Positions 1 through 11,647 of a stretch of 64,000 bases of DNA are shown one piece after another. The DNA is from an uncultured Eubacteriales bacterium (GTDB lineage Bacteria; Bacillota; Clostridia; Oscillospirales; CAG-382). A program made the translations under genes and the position numbers. Each line of letters opens with the position of its first letter. Positions within the stretch are counted from its first letter, which is position 1. The stretch spans positions 1-64,000 of the forward strand of contig URVJ01000013.1 in NCBI GenBank assembly GCA_900551295.1, in the 5' to 3' direction. The notes under the pieces are model-generated. The model was not told the origin of the DNA and did not search any database. It saw only the letters and a program-made list of their open reading frames with translations.

Positions 1-37
1 TCAAGCAACAATCCGCCAAACACAAAGTATCTTTCCG

Positions 38-143
38 CTTTTCGATTCCGAAAAGAGGGTGTACAAAGTCGCACTTTGAAAAATATTTCCCGTTCCCACC
101 CAAATCAAGCACTGCCCGGTCAAACATTCTGTGTCTAAATAGT
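38..143 (+). repeat. Dispersed two-hairpin intergenic repeat, copy A
   Basis: Hairpin 1 is CTTTTCG-ATTC-CGAAAAG (38-55). After a 5-base spacer comes hairpin 2, AAAGT-CGC-ACTTT, inside a conserved 20-base block (61-80). The block 38-106 aligns without gaps to 19970-20038: the stems are kept and the loops differ. A looser match (GGT.AAA ... GTCTAAA) extends to about 143. The -35 box of the rpoB promoter lies about 50 bases downstream. Confidence 0.6.
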
Positions 144-193
144 GTAAAAACTGTTACCTTACCGTAAATAATAGACATTTTAAGGAATAAATC

Positions 194-222
194 TTGACAA
201 ATGCCCAAAAAGGTGCTAAAGT
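194..222 (+). promoter_or_regulatory. Sigma-A promoter for rpoBC
   Basis: The -35 box TTGACA (194-199) is followed by a 17-base spacer and TAAAGT (217-222). A TG one base upstream of the hexamer makes an extended -10. A perfect TATAAT at 235-240 lacks a good -35 at the right distance. The predicted start is near 229, leaving a leader of about 105 bases. Confidence 0.6.
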
Positions 223-333
223 TATATACTGCATTATAATCGAGTAGTAGTCTGCCCGTTTTGAGCGGATAAAGGACGTACGACGCGGTTAAAAACCAAA
301 ACGACCGAGAAGTGAATGGAGTGATTGCATACC

Positions 334-3300
334 ATGGTGAAGCCTTGCAAACTCGGCAATAACATCAGGTACAGCTTTTCAAAGATAGATGAAAAGCTCG
401 AAATGCCCAACCTCATAGAGGTGCAGAAGGAATCGTATGAGTGGTTCCTAAACGACGGTATGAGGGAAGTCCTCGAGGATGTGTCTCCTCTTGTTGACTA
501 TACCGGAAACCTGTTTATCGAATTTGTGGATTTTTCGATAGACAAAACGCCGAAATACCCTGTTGAAGAGTGTAAGGAACGCGACGTTAACTACGCGGCA
601 CATCTGAGAGTTACCGTCAGACTTACCAATAAGGAAACCGGCGAAGTAAAGGAATCCGAAGTATTCATGGGCGATTTTCCGCTTATGACCGAGCAGGGTA
701 CCTTTGTCATCAACGGCGCGGAGAGAGTTGTAGTATCGCAGATAGTGCGTTCTCCGGGCATATATTACGAAGCAAGCGACGATAAGTCCGGCAAAAAGCT
801 GTATGCCGCAACCGTTATCCCGTACAGAGGCGCATGGCTTGAGTACGAAACCGACGCAAATGATATTTTCTATGTCCGCATAGATAAAAACAGAAAGCTT
901 CCGGTAACGGTATTCCTCCGCGCACTCGGTCTTTCAACCGACAGAGATCTTACCGATATGTTCGGCAATGACGAAAAGCTTAAGGCTACAATGTCAAAGG
1001 ATCTTATGGAGAGCGAAGCCGAAAAGAAGGGCACATCTCCGTATGAAGAATCATTGAAGGAAATTTATAAGAAGCTGCGTCCCGGCGATCCCGCAATCGT
1101 AGAGAGCGCGCAGATACTTCTCAATAACCTTTTCTTTGACGCAAAGAGATACGATATTTCCGCAGTCGGCAGATATAAGTTCAATAAGAAACTCGCGCTC
1201 GCAAGACGTATCGCAGGCTTTAAACTTTCAAGACCTGCCGTAAATCCCTTTACCGGAGAGGTTATCTTTGATGAAAATACTCTTCTTAACAGAGAGAGCG
1301 CACAGAAGATAGAGGACGCCGGCGTGTCCGAGGTTTACCTCTATTCTCAGGACATTGAAAACCCCGTAGAGTTCAAGGTGTTCAATAACCATATGGCGTT
1401 TATCGATAAGCTGGGAATAGTTCCGGAAAGCTATGACCTTTCGTCGCTTAACCTCGAAGAAAGAGTTCATGTCGGAGTGCTGCGCGAAATACTCGATACA
1501 ACGTCTAACGAAGAAGAATTCCTCGCAGCGTTCAAGCAGAGAAAGGCTGAACTTATACCTAAGCATATCACACGCGACGATATTTATGCGTCGGTCAACT
1601 ATATGCTCTGCCTTGCTCATAACTGCGGAAACGTTGACGATATAGACCATCTTGGAAACAGAAGACTGCGCAGCGTAGGAGAACTTCTCCAGAATCAGAT
1701 GCGTATAGGCTTTACGCGTATGGAAAAGCTCGTCAAGGAAAGAATGACGATGCAGGAGACCGAGAACCTCACTCCTCAGAATCTTATCAATATAAGACCT
1801 ATCGTTTCCGCAATAAAAGAATTTTTCGGTTCTTCGCCGCTGTCCCAGTTTATGGATCAGGCAAATCCTCTTGCGGAACTTACGCATAAGAGACGTCTTT
1901 CGGCTCTCGGTCCGGGCGGTCTTTCGCGTGACCGCGCTTCGTTTGAAGTCCGCGACGTACATTATACCCATTACGGCCGTATGTGCCCGATAGAAACGCC
2001 TGAAGGCCCTAATATCGGTCTTATCTCGTATCTCTCGACATACGCAAAGATCAATAAGTTCGGCTTTATCGAAGCTCCTTACCGTAAGGTTGATAAGGCG
2101 ACGGGCGTCGTTACGGATACAGTTGAGTACATGACAGCCGACGTCGAAGACGAATACGTAGTAGCACAGGCAAACGAACCTCTTAACGAGGACGGAACCT
2201 TTAAGAATAACCGCGTAACCGTTCGTATACGCGAGGAAATCACCGAAGTTGAAAAAGAACGCGTTGACTACATGGACGTATCTCCTAAGATGGTGGTTTC
2301 GGTTGCTACGGCAATGATTCCGTTCCTTGAAAACGACGATAACTCCCGTGCGCTCATGGGTTCAAACATGCAGAAGCAGGCAGTTCCGCTTATGATGACC
2401 GAAAGCCCGATTGTCGGCACAGGTATGGAATATAAGGCGGCAGTCGATTCCGGCGTTGTTGTATGCGCTAAGGAAGAGGGTATCGTAGAAAAGGCAAGCG
2501 GAGATATAATCGTTATCCGCGAGAACGACGGCAACAGACATGAGTATCATCTCATTAAGTTCAAGCGTTCAAACCAGGGTACCTGCGTAAACCAGAGACC
2601 GATAGTGTTCAAGGGCGACCATGTAACAAAGGGTCAGGTAATTGCGGACGGTCCCGCAACAAGCAACGGCGAAGTTTCGCTCGGTAAGAACGCGCTTATA
2701 GGCTTCATGACCTGGGAAGGTTATAACTACGAGGACGCAGTTCTGCTTAATGAAAGACTTGTAAGAGACGACGTTTATACGTCGATCCATATAGAAGAAT
2801 ATTCCCACGAGGCAAGAGATACAAAGCTCGGCCCGGAGGAAATCACAAGAGATATACCGAACGTCGGCGAGGACGCACTTAAAAACCTTACCGATAAGGG
2901 TATAATCAGCATAGGCGCAGAGGTCAAGGCAGGCGATATACTCGTCGGTAAGGTAACGCCTAAGGGCGAAACCGAGCTTACCGCAGAAGAAAGACTGCTG
3001 CGCGCAATATTCGGCGAAAAGGCAAGAGAAGTAAGAGATACGTCTCTCAGACTTCCGCACGGTGAAAGCGGTATCGTCGTTGACGTAAGAGAATTTTCGA
3101 GAGAGAATTCCGATGAGCTTTCTCCCGGAGTAAATAAGGTAGTAAGAGTTTATATAGCACAGAAGAGAAAGATCTCCGTCGGAGATAAAATGGCGGGCCG
3201 TCACGGTAATAAGGGTGTCGTTTCGAGAATACTTCCTCCCGAAGATATGCCTTTCCTTGAAGACGGAACTCCGCTTGATATCGTGCTTAATCCTCTGGGC

Positions 3301-4086
3301 GTACCTTCCCGAATGAATATAGGACAGGTGCTTGAAGTTCACCTCGGTATCGCCGCAAAGAAACTCGGCTGGAAGATAATGACGCCGGTATTCGACGGCG
3401 CAAACGAAAAGGATATAGCAGAGTGCCTCGAAAAGGCAGGTATGCGTCCCGACGGCAAGTCGATACTTTACGACGGAAGAACCGGCGAACAGTTCGATAA
3501 CCCCGTAACGGTAGGTATCATGTATTACCTCAAGTTGCATCACCTTGTAGACGATAAGATCCATGCCCGTTCCACCGGTCCTTACTCGCTGGTAACTCAG
3601 CAGCCTCTCGGCGGTAAAGCTCAGTTCGGCGGACAGAGATTCGGAGAAATGGAAGTATGGGCTCTCGAGGCTTACGGCGCAGCTTATACGCTCCAGGAAA
3701 TCCTTACCGTTAAGTCTGACGACGTTGTAGGACGTGTAAAGGCTTATGAGGCGATAATCAAGGGTCAGAATATCCCGACTCCGGGCGTGCCCGAGTCCTT
3801 TAAGGTGCTTATACGCGAACTTCGTTCTCTTGCACTCGACGTGCGTGTGCTCGATGAGGACGGCAACGAGATAACGCTCAAGGACAGCAGTGCCGAGGAG
3901 ATGGAAAACGTTAAGAACGTAGCTCCCGACGATGTCGGAGAAAGCGTCAAGGAATCCAATATGGAAGGCTTCTTCCTTGAGGACGAAAACGGCGACGCTG
4001 TCGAAGATGAAGAAGAGGACGAAGATGAATTCGACGATTCCGGCTTCTTTGACGACGATAAAGACAGCGACGGATACGACGACTGA
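334..4086 (+). CDS. rpoB: DNA-directed RNA polymerase subunit beta
   Basis: This is the beta subunit of the core RNA polymerase; with beta-prime it forms the catalytic cleft. The protein is 1250 residues and collinear with Firmicutes RpoB, including GDFPLMTEQGTFVINGAERV, the rifampicin pocket and MAGRHGNKG. Asp508, His518 and Ser523, equivalent to E. coli 516, 526 and 531, are the usual sensitive-type residues. I chose ATG 334 because GGAG at 318-321 precedes it; the in-frame TTG at 325 is too close to that site. The last 35 residues are an almost pure Asp/Glu tail, unusual in strength. rpoC follows after 43 bases, so the two form an operon. Confidence 0.98.
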   Translation: MVKPCKLGNNIRYSFSKIDEKLEMPNLIEVQKESYEWFLNDGMREVLEDVSPLVDYTGNLFIEFVDFSIDKTPKYPVEECKERDVNYAAHLRVTVRLTNKETGEVKESEVFMGDFPLMTEQGTFVINGAERVVVSQIVRSPGIYYEASDDKSGKKLYAATVIPYRGAWLEYETDANDIFYVRIDKNRKLPVTVFLRALGLSTDRDLTDMFGNDEKLKATMSKDLMESEAEKKGTSPYEESLKEIYKKLRPGDPAIVESAQILLNNLFFDAKRYDISAVGRYKFNKKLALARRIAGFKLSRPAVNPFTGEVIFDENTLLNRESAQKIEDAGVSEVYLYSQDIENPVEFKVFNNHMAFIDKLGIVPESYDLSSLNLEERVHVGVLREILDTTSNEEEFLAAFKQRKAELIPKHITRDDIYASVNYMLCLAHNCGNVDDIDHLGNRRLRSVGELLQNQMRIGFTRMEKLVKERMTMQETENLTPQNLINIRPIVSAIKEFFGSSPLSQFMDQANPLAELTHKRRLSALGPGGLSRDRASFEVRDVHYTHYGRMCPIETPEGPNIGLISYLSTYAKINKFGFIEAPYRKVDKATGVVTDTVEYMTADVEDEYVVAQANEPLNEDGTFKNNRVTVRIREEITEVEKERVDYMDVSPKMVVSVATAMIPFLENDDNSRALMGSNMQKQAVPLMMTESPIVGTGMEYKAAVDSGVVVCAKEEGIVEKASGDIIVIRENDGNRHEYHLIKFKRSNQGTCVNQRPIVFKGDHVTKGQVIADGPATSNGEVSLGKNALIGFMTWEGYNYEDAVLLNERLVRDDVYTSIHIEEYSHEARDTKLGPEEITRDIPNVGEDALKNLTDKGIISIGAEVKAGDILVGKVTPKGETELTAEERLLRAIFGEKAREVRDTSLRLPHGESGIVVDVREFSRENSDELSPGVNKVVRVYIAQKRKISVGDKMAGRHGNKGVVSRILPPEDMPFLEDGTPLDIVLNPLGVPSRMNIGQVLEVHLGIAAKKLGWKIMTPVFDGANEKDIAECLEKAGMRPDGKSILYDGRTGEQFDNPVTVGIMYYLKLHHLVDDKIHARSTGPYSLVTQQPLGGKAQFGGQRFGEMEVWALEAYGAAYTLQEILTVKSDDVVGRVKAYEAIIKGQNIPTPGVPESFKVLIRELRSLALDVRVLDEDGNEITLKDSSAEEMENVKNVAPDDVGESVKESNMEGFFLEDENGDAVEDEEEDEDEFDDSGFFDDDKDSDGYDD

Positions 4087-4129
4087 TAAAAAGCTCGTAT
4101 ATTTAGATTAAAAGGAGCGAAGCTAAGCA

Positions 4130-7894
<3,765 letters not shown>

Positions 7895-7921
7895 ACTCCT
7901 TAAAAGCATAAAAACACACAG

Positions 7922-7950
7922 AGGGCACTCATTTTCCGGGTGTCCTTTGT
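7922..7950 (+). terminator. Possible rpoC terminator
   Basis: A stem of nine pairs, two of them G-U (7922-7930 with 7938-7946), has a 7-base loop. It is followed by a short, imperfect T-tract (TTGTTTG), so it may be leaky and allow read-through into the cyclophilin gene. Confidence 0.4.
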
Positions 7951-7990
7951 TTGAATAAGATGATTTTTGTAATTCGGAAAGGAAATGCAT

Positions 7991-8464
7991 ATGAAAGCAG
8001 TAATTACAATGGAAAACGGCAAGACCATGACGCTTGAGCTTTATCCCGAAACCGCGCCTATTACGGTAGATAACTTTGTAAAGCTCGCAAAGGACGGATT
8101 TTACGACGGACTTATATTCCACCGTGTAATAGAAGGCTTTATGATACAGGGCGGAGATCCCGACGGAAACGGCTGCGGCGGCCCCGGATATTCAATTAAG
8201 GGCGAATTTGCGGCAAACGGCGTGAAGAACGACCTCAAGCATACAAGAGGCGTAATTTCCATGGCAAGGGCAATGGATCCCGATTCCGCAGGAAGCCAGT
8301 TCTTCATCATGCATGAGGACGCGCCGCACCTTGACGGTCAGTACGCGGCTTTCGGAAAGCTTACCGACGGCTTTGACACGCTCGACGAGATAGCAACTGT
8401 GTCGACCGACAGATATGACAGACCGAGAGAAGATCAGAAGATCAAGAGCATTGTTATTGAATAA
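7991..8464 (+). CDS. Peptidyl-prolyl cis-trans isomerase, cyclophilin type
   Basis: This protein catalyses proline isomerisation during protein folding. It is a compact single-domain cyclophilin of 157 residues, with the active-site segment FHRVIEGFMIQGGDP and the later SQFFI. No signal peptide is present, so it should be cytosolic. I chose ATG 7991 (MKAVITME) because AAAGGA ends 7 bases upstream; the ATG at 7985 is too close to that site. It lies 96 bases after rpoC and could be partly expressed by read-through. Confidence 0.93.
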   Translation: MKAVITMENGKTMTLELYPETAPITVDNFVKLAKDGFYDGLIFHRVIEGFMIQGGDPDGNGCGGPGYSIKGEFAANGVKNDLKHTRGVISMARAMDPDSAGSQFFIMHEDAPHLDGQYAAFGKLTDGFDTLDEIATVSTDRYDRPREDQKIKSIVIE

Positions 8465-8489
8465 GTAAAGATCCTGTTCTTGAATTTTG

Positions 8490-8530
8490 CCCGATGCGCG
8501 AGTAATAAAACTTTCGCACCGGGTATTTTT
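8490..8530 (+). terminator. Terminator of the cyclophilin gene
   Basis: CCCG-A-TGCG (8490-8498) pairs with CGCA-C-CGGG (8515-8523) around a single A/C mismatch. The stem is followed by TATTTTT. Confidence 0.6.
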
Positions 8531-8534
8531 GCGC

Positions 8535-8576
8535 AAAAAAACAGACCGGTTACGGAATTTATCCATAATCAGTCTG
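8535..8576 (-). terminator. Strong terminator of ilvE
   Basis: A 15-base-pair stem with three wobble pairs (8562-8576 with 8542-8556) closes a short loop. On the minus strand it is followed by seven T (the A-run 8535-8541). Confidence 0.85.
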
Positions 8577-8603
8577 TAATCTGTGATTTTATTTGCTATG
8601 GGA

Positions 8604-9626
8604 TTACTTAACTATCTTTATCCAGCCTTCGGGAGCCTCAATGTCGCCCATCTGAATACCGGTAAGCGTTTCGTAAAGCTTCTTTGTGGTCTTGCCCATT
8701 TCGTTCATGCCGCTGGGGAAGCAGATTTCCTTGCCGTGATCGACGATCTTGCCGACAGGCGATATAACAGCCGCCGTTCCGCAAAGTCCGCATTCCGCAA
8801 AGTCCTTAACTTCGTCAAAGTAAACGTCTCTTTCCTCGACTTCAAGTCCGAGATATTCCTTTGCAACGTATAAGAGAGAACGTCTTGTAATGGACGGAAG
8901 TATGCTGGAAGATTTCGGAGTAACGACCTTGTTGTCCTTTGTTACAAAGAGGAAGTTTGCGCCGCCGGTTTCTTCAACCTTTGTGCGTGTTGCGGCGTCG
9001 AGATACATATTTTCGTCAAACCCGTTCTTGTGCGCGGTAACTATTGCATGAAGGCTCATTGCATAGTTGAGTCCTGCTTTTATGTGACCCGTTCCGTGAG
9101 GAGCTGCTCTGTCAAAATCCGATACGCATATCGTAAGAGGCTTTGCACCGCCCTTGAAATAAGGGCCTACGGGTGTTGTGAATACTCTGAACTGATATTC
9201 GTTAGCCGGTTTTACGCCGATTACGGGATCAATTCCGAAAATGTACGGTCTTACATAGAGCGTAGCTCCGGAACCGTAGGGAGGAACGTAGTCCGCATTT
9301 GCTTCGACCGTCTTTACGACAGCGTCAACAAAGCGTTCCTTCGGAAATACCGGAATTTCAAGACGTGCAGCCGAGCTTTCGAGTCTTTCGCCGTTGAGAT
9401 CGGGTCTGAAAAGCACGATGTGTCCGTCTTTTGTGGTGTAGGACTTGAGTCCTTCAAATACGGTCTGTGCGTACTGAAGAACGCCGGCGCACTCGCTCAT
9501 TGTTATCATGTCGTCGGTTGTGAGCTGTCCGTCGTCCCACTTGCCGTCCTTGAAATTGCTGACATATCTGTAATCCGTCTTTCTGTATGCGAAACCGAGA
9601 TTACCCCAATCAAGATTTTTTGCCAT
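8604..9626 (-). CDS. ilvE: Branched-chain amino acid aminotransferase
   Basis: This enzyme interconverts leucine, isoleucine and valine with their 2-oxo acids using PLP and glutamate. The protein is 340 residues, of fold type IV and the longer eukaryote-like BCAT II form. The segment KAGLNYAMSL contains the expected PLP lysine, Lys183. Other family landmarks are QTVFEGLKSY and LDAATRTKVEETGG. There is no signal peptide. The gene stands alone, with its own promoter (9666-9694) and a strong terminator. The first 20 residues are collinear with the family, supporting this start. Confidence 0.95.
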   Translation of the reverse strand: MAKNLDWGNLGFAYRKTDYRYVSNFKDGKWDDGQLTTDDMITMSECAGVLQYAQTVFEGLKSYTTKDGHIVLFRPDLNGERLESSAARLEIPVFPKERFVDAVVKTVEANADYVPPYGSGATLYVRPYIFGIDPVIGVKPANEYQFRVFTTPVGPYFKGGAKPLTICVSDFDRAAPHGTGHIKAGLNYAMSLHAIVTAHKNGFDENMYLDAATRTKVEETGGANFLFVTKDNKVVTPKSSSILPSITRRSLLYVAKEYLGLEVEERDVYFDEVKDFAECGLCGTAAVISPVGKIVDHGKEICFPSGMNEMGKTTKKLYETLTGIQMGDIEAPEGWIKIVK

Positions 9627-9665
9627 ATTAATGCCCCATTTCCGAGAAAACTTTAATTTTGTATA

Positions 9666-9694
9666 ATTATATCACACGCATATATTTACTTCAA
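9666..9694 (-). promoter_or_regulatory. Promoter for ilvE
   Basis: On the minus strand TTGAAG (9689-9694) and TATAAT (9666-9671) are separated by 17 bases. The predicted start is about 30 bases upstream of the ilvE ATG. Confidence 0.65.
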
Positions 9695-9821
9695 AGAATA
9701 ATTTTGTTAATTAACGGACTGAATTTTGTAAATAGATGTCGTTTTGTACTTTGCCGAATATGCAAATTTTCTCACCTGACGGGCATTTTGTGCCTTTTTT
9801 GCGCCAAAAACATAAAAACAC

Positions 9822-9850
9822 TTGAAATGCTTTGTGCCGTATGTTATAAT
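9822..9850 (+). promoter_or_regulatory. Promoter for the dockerin protein
   Basis: TTGAAA (9822-9827), a 17-base spacer and TATAAT (9845-9850) with an upstream TG give a strong extended -10 promoter. The coding start at 9903 follows about 45 bases after the predicted transcription start. Confidence 0.7.
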
Positions 9851-9902
9851 TAATATATAAATTTGTAAACAGCAACCCGGAAATTTTTATGAGGTGATAC
9901 AA

Positions 9903-11519
9903 ATGTCTTTTTCGTCAAAACTTACCGCTTTGTTTCTCGGGTCGGTAATGCTTGCCGGCTCTTTAAATATGTATACGGCGGCGGACAATATACTTTCTCC
10001 GGAACTTACCGAACTTTATACTGAATCGGAATCTGTGGCGGAGCTAAACGCAACGGCGTTTAAAATATCAAACCTTGAGGAGCTTGAAAGTTTCCGTGCC
10101 GGAGTAAACACGGGAGTGCTTTCCGGGTATGACGCGGTTCTCACGGCTGACATTGATATATCAGGCGCGGAGTGGACTCCTATCGGCACAAAGGAAAATC
10201 CCTTTATGGGAAATTTTGACGGTGCCGGTCATACCGTAAAAGGTCTTACCATAACAAAGCACAGAGAATATGCCGGATTTTTCGGCTGTACGCAGAACGC
10301 AGATATTTCAAATCTCAAAATTACCGACGCAAATATAAATATATCCGGCGGACAGGGCGCCGTTTCGGCAGGAATACTTGCCGGCGGAGTTACCGCAATG
10401 ACTCCGTCAAGCAATGTAAGAGTTGATAATGTCTGCGTATACGGAGATGTCAGTGTAACTTTGCCGGCCGATAATGTTTATGCTTCGGCAATATGCGGCA
10501 GAGTCAATGTTGACGCAGGGCAAAAGACGGCAGGTACGGTAAAGATAACAAACTGTAACGCGGTCGGCGACATAAAGGCGGTTTCGTCAAGAAAGAGCGC
10601 GCTTGCGGGACTTATTACTGCGGATCTCTGCTCATACTCGACGAGAATTTCTACCGTTGAAAACTGCGCCGCATTCGGAAACGTCTATGCGAATGCCAAG
10701 ACATCTGCGTTCAGCGGAATTGTTGCGGCAAATATAATGTCGTCGGGCAGCGAGTGGCTTGAGGAAAATGACGGAGCGTCTCTCTATGACGTTACCGATA
10801 CTCTTGTGCTAAACTGCGTTGCGGGAGGAAGCGCCGATTCATACGGTGCGGTATACTCTCAGGCAGGCGTTATAGAAGGAAGTACAAATTCTTATTCCGA
10901 TGTCGGAAACTGCTATTATCTCGATACATCTGTTCTTTCCGCGAGAAAACCTGCCGGTTCTTCGATACGTGAGATCGAACAGTACAGCGGAACAAAGATC
11001 ACCGCGGCGGATATTGCGAAAACGTCGTTCCTTTCCGGAAAGGTAAAACTCGATACAAACAATTACTGGAATGTAAAGTACGAAATGCCGTGCCTTAAAA
11101 CATTTGAGCCTAAAACCTATACAATTACCGTAGATACGGGTGATAAAGAAACCTCGGAAACTTATGATTTTGTTGAAGGTACAAAGGTAACGGGCGTTGT
11201 TCTTCCCGAACTTTCAAATAATGATGATAAAAAATTTGTCGGCTGGGACGGAAGTATTCCTTTGAGAATGCCGTCGGGAAATGTTACAATTACCGCAAAG
11301 TGGGAAGTCCTTGAAGAAATACCGGGAGATATTGAACGCGACGGCGAAGTAAATGTCAAAGACCTGGTTAAGCTTACAAAATATCTTGCCGGATTTGACG
11401 TTACTCTGACTGATACCGAAAAGAAACTTGCCGACGTAAACGGCGACGGAGTTGTCGATTCAAGAGACGCAGTTAAGATAGCGCGCTATATTGCCGGAAA
11501 AGAGATAAAACTCGGCTGA
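9903..11519 (+). CDS. Secreted beta-helix-like protein with C-terminal dockerin
   Basis: The protein has 538 residues. An N-terminal signal peptide of about 25 residues is followed by a region resembling GLUG/right-handed beta-helix repeats, such as the stretch around WTPIGTKENPFMGNFDGAGH. Near residue 400 comes a Listeria-Bacteroides (InlB B-type) repeat ending FVGWDGSIP...ITAKWE. The C-terminus is a type I dockerin: two calcium-loop repeats, ERDGEVNVKDLVKL and VNGDGVVDSRDAVKI. Dockerins bind cohesins on a scaffold or on the cell surface, which suggests a surface complex, but no cohesin is seen in this window. No catalytic domain is recognised. ATG 9903 is chosen over GTG 9894 because GAGGTG lies 6 bases upstream. 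Confidence 0.85.
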   Translation: MSFSSKLTALFLGSVMLAGSLNMYTAADNILSPELTELYTESESVAELNATAFKISNLEELESFRAGVNTGVLSGYDAVLTADIDISGAEWTPIGTKENPFMGNFDGAGHTVKGLTITKHREYAGFFGCTQNADISNLKITDANINISGGQGAVSAGILAGGVTAMTPSSNVRVDNVCVYGDVSVTLPADNVYASAICGRVNVDAGQKTAGTVKITNCNAVGDIKAVSSRKSALAGLITADLCSYSTRISTVENCAAFGNVYANAKTSAFSGIVAANIMSSGSEWLEENDGASLYDVTDTLVLNCVAGGSADSYGAVYSQAGVIEGSTNSYSDVGNCYYLDTSVLSARKPAGSSIREIEQYSGTKITAADIAKTSFLSGKVKLDTNNYWNVKYEMPCLKTFEPKTYTITVDTGDKETSETYDFVEGTKVTGVVLPELSNNDDKKFVGWDGSIPLRMPSGNVTITAKWEVLEEIPGDIERDGEVNVKDLVKLTKYLAGFDVTLTDTEKKLADVNGDGVVDSRDAVKIARYIAGKEIKLG

Positions 11520-11547
11520 AACTAAAATTTGATAAAAATGTATTTTT

Positions 11548-11582
11548 TCCTGCGGACGTCATTTGCCGCAGGATTTTTTTTT
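11548..11582 (+). terminator. Terminator of the dockerin gene
   Basis: A perfect 8-base-pair stem, TCCTGCGG with CCGCAGGA (11548-11555 and 11566-11573), is followed by nine T. Confidence 0.88.
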
Positions 11583-11584
11583 GC

Positions 11585-11609
11585 AAAAAAAGAGAGCATT
11601 TAGCCCTCT
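11585..11609 (-). terminator. Terminator of the GH39-like gene
   Basis: On the minus strand AGAGGGC (11603-11609) pairs with GCTCTCT (11591-11597), followed by six T. It sits back to back with the plus-strand terminator of the dockerin gene. Confidence 0.7.
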
Positions 11610-11647
11610 TTTGATAATGCGTGCCGAATTCTGCCTCAAAGGCACCT

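Larger units (their letters stand above)
1..333. other. Non-coding region upstream of rpoB
   Basis: No convincing gene is seen in this stretch. It holds a structured dispersed repeat (about 38-143), a sigma-A type promoter (194-222) and a leader of roughly 100 bases before rpoB. The usual upstream neighbour rplL does not appear, so rpoB seems to have its own promoter here. Within the leader, CGTTTT (about 258) and AAAACG (about 298) could pair, but I cannot assign this a function. Confidence 0.6.

Noticed and set aside
225..240. TATAAT at 235-240 as the main rpoB -10 box
   Set aside because: No -35-like hexamer lies 16-18 bases upstream, while TTGACA at 194 pairs with an extended -10 at 217.
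1228..1971. Long minus-strand open frame inside rpoB (also 2569-3564, 3765-4130)
   Set aside because: They lie fully opposite conserved rpoB codons and show no recognisable domain; the frames stay open because of the codon usage of rpoB.
9030..9656. 208-codon plus-strand open frame opposite ilvE
   Set aside because: ilvE on the minus strand has full family motifs, promoter and terminator; the plus frame has none.
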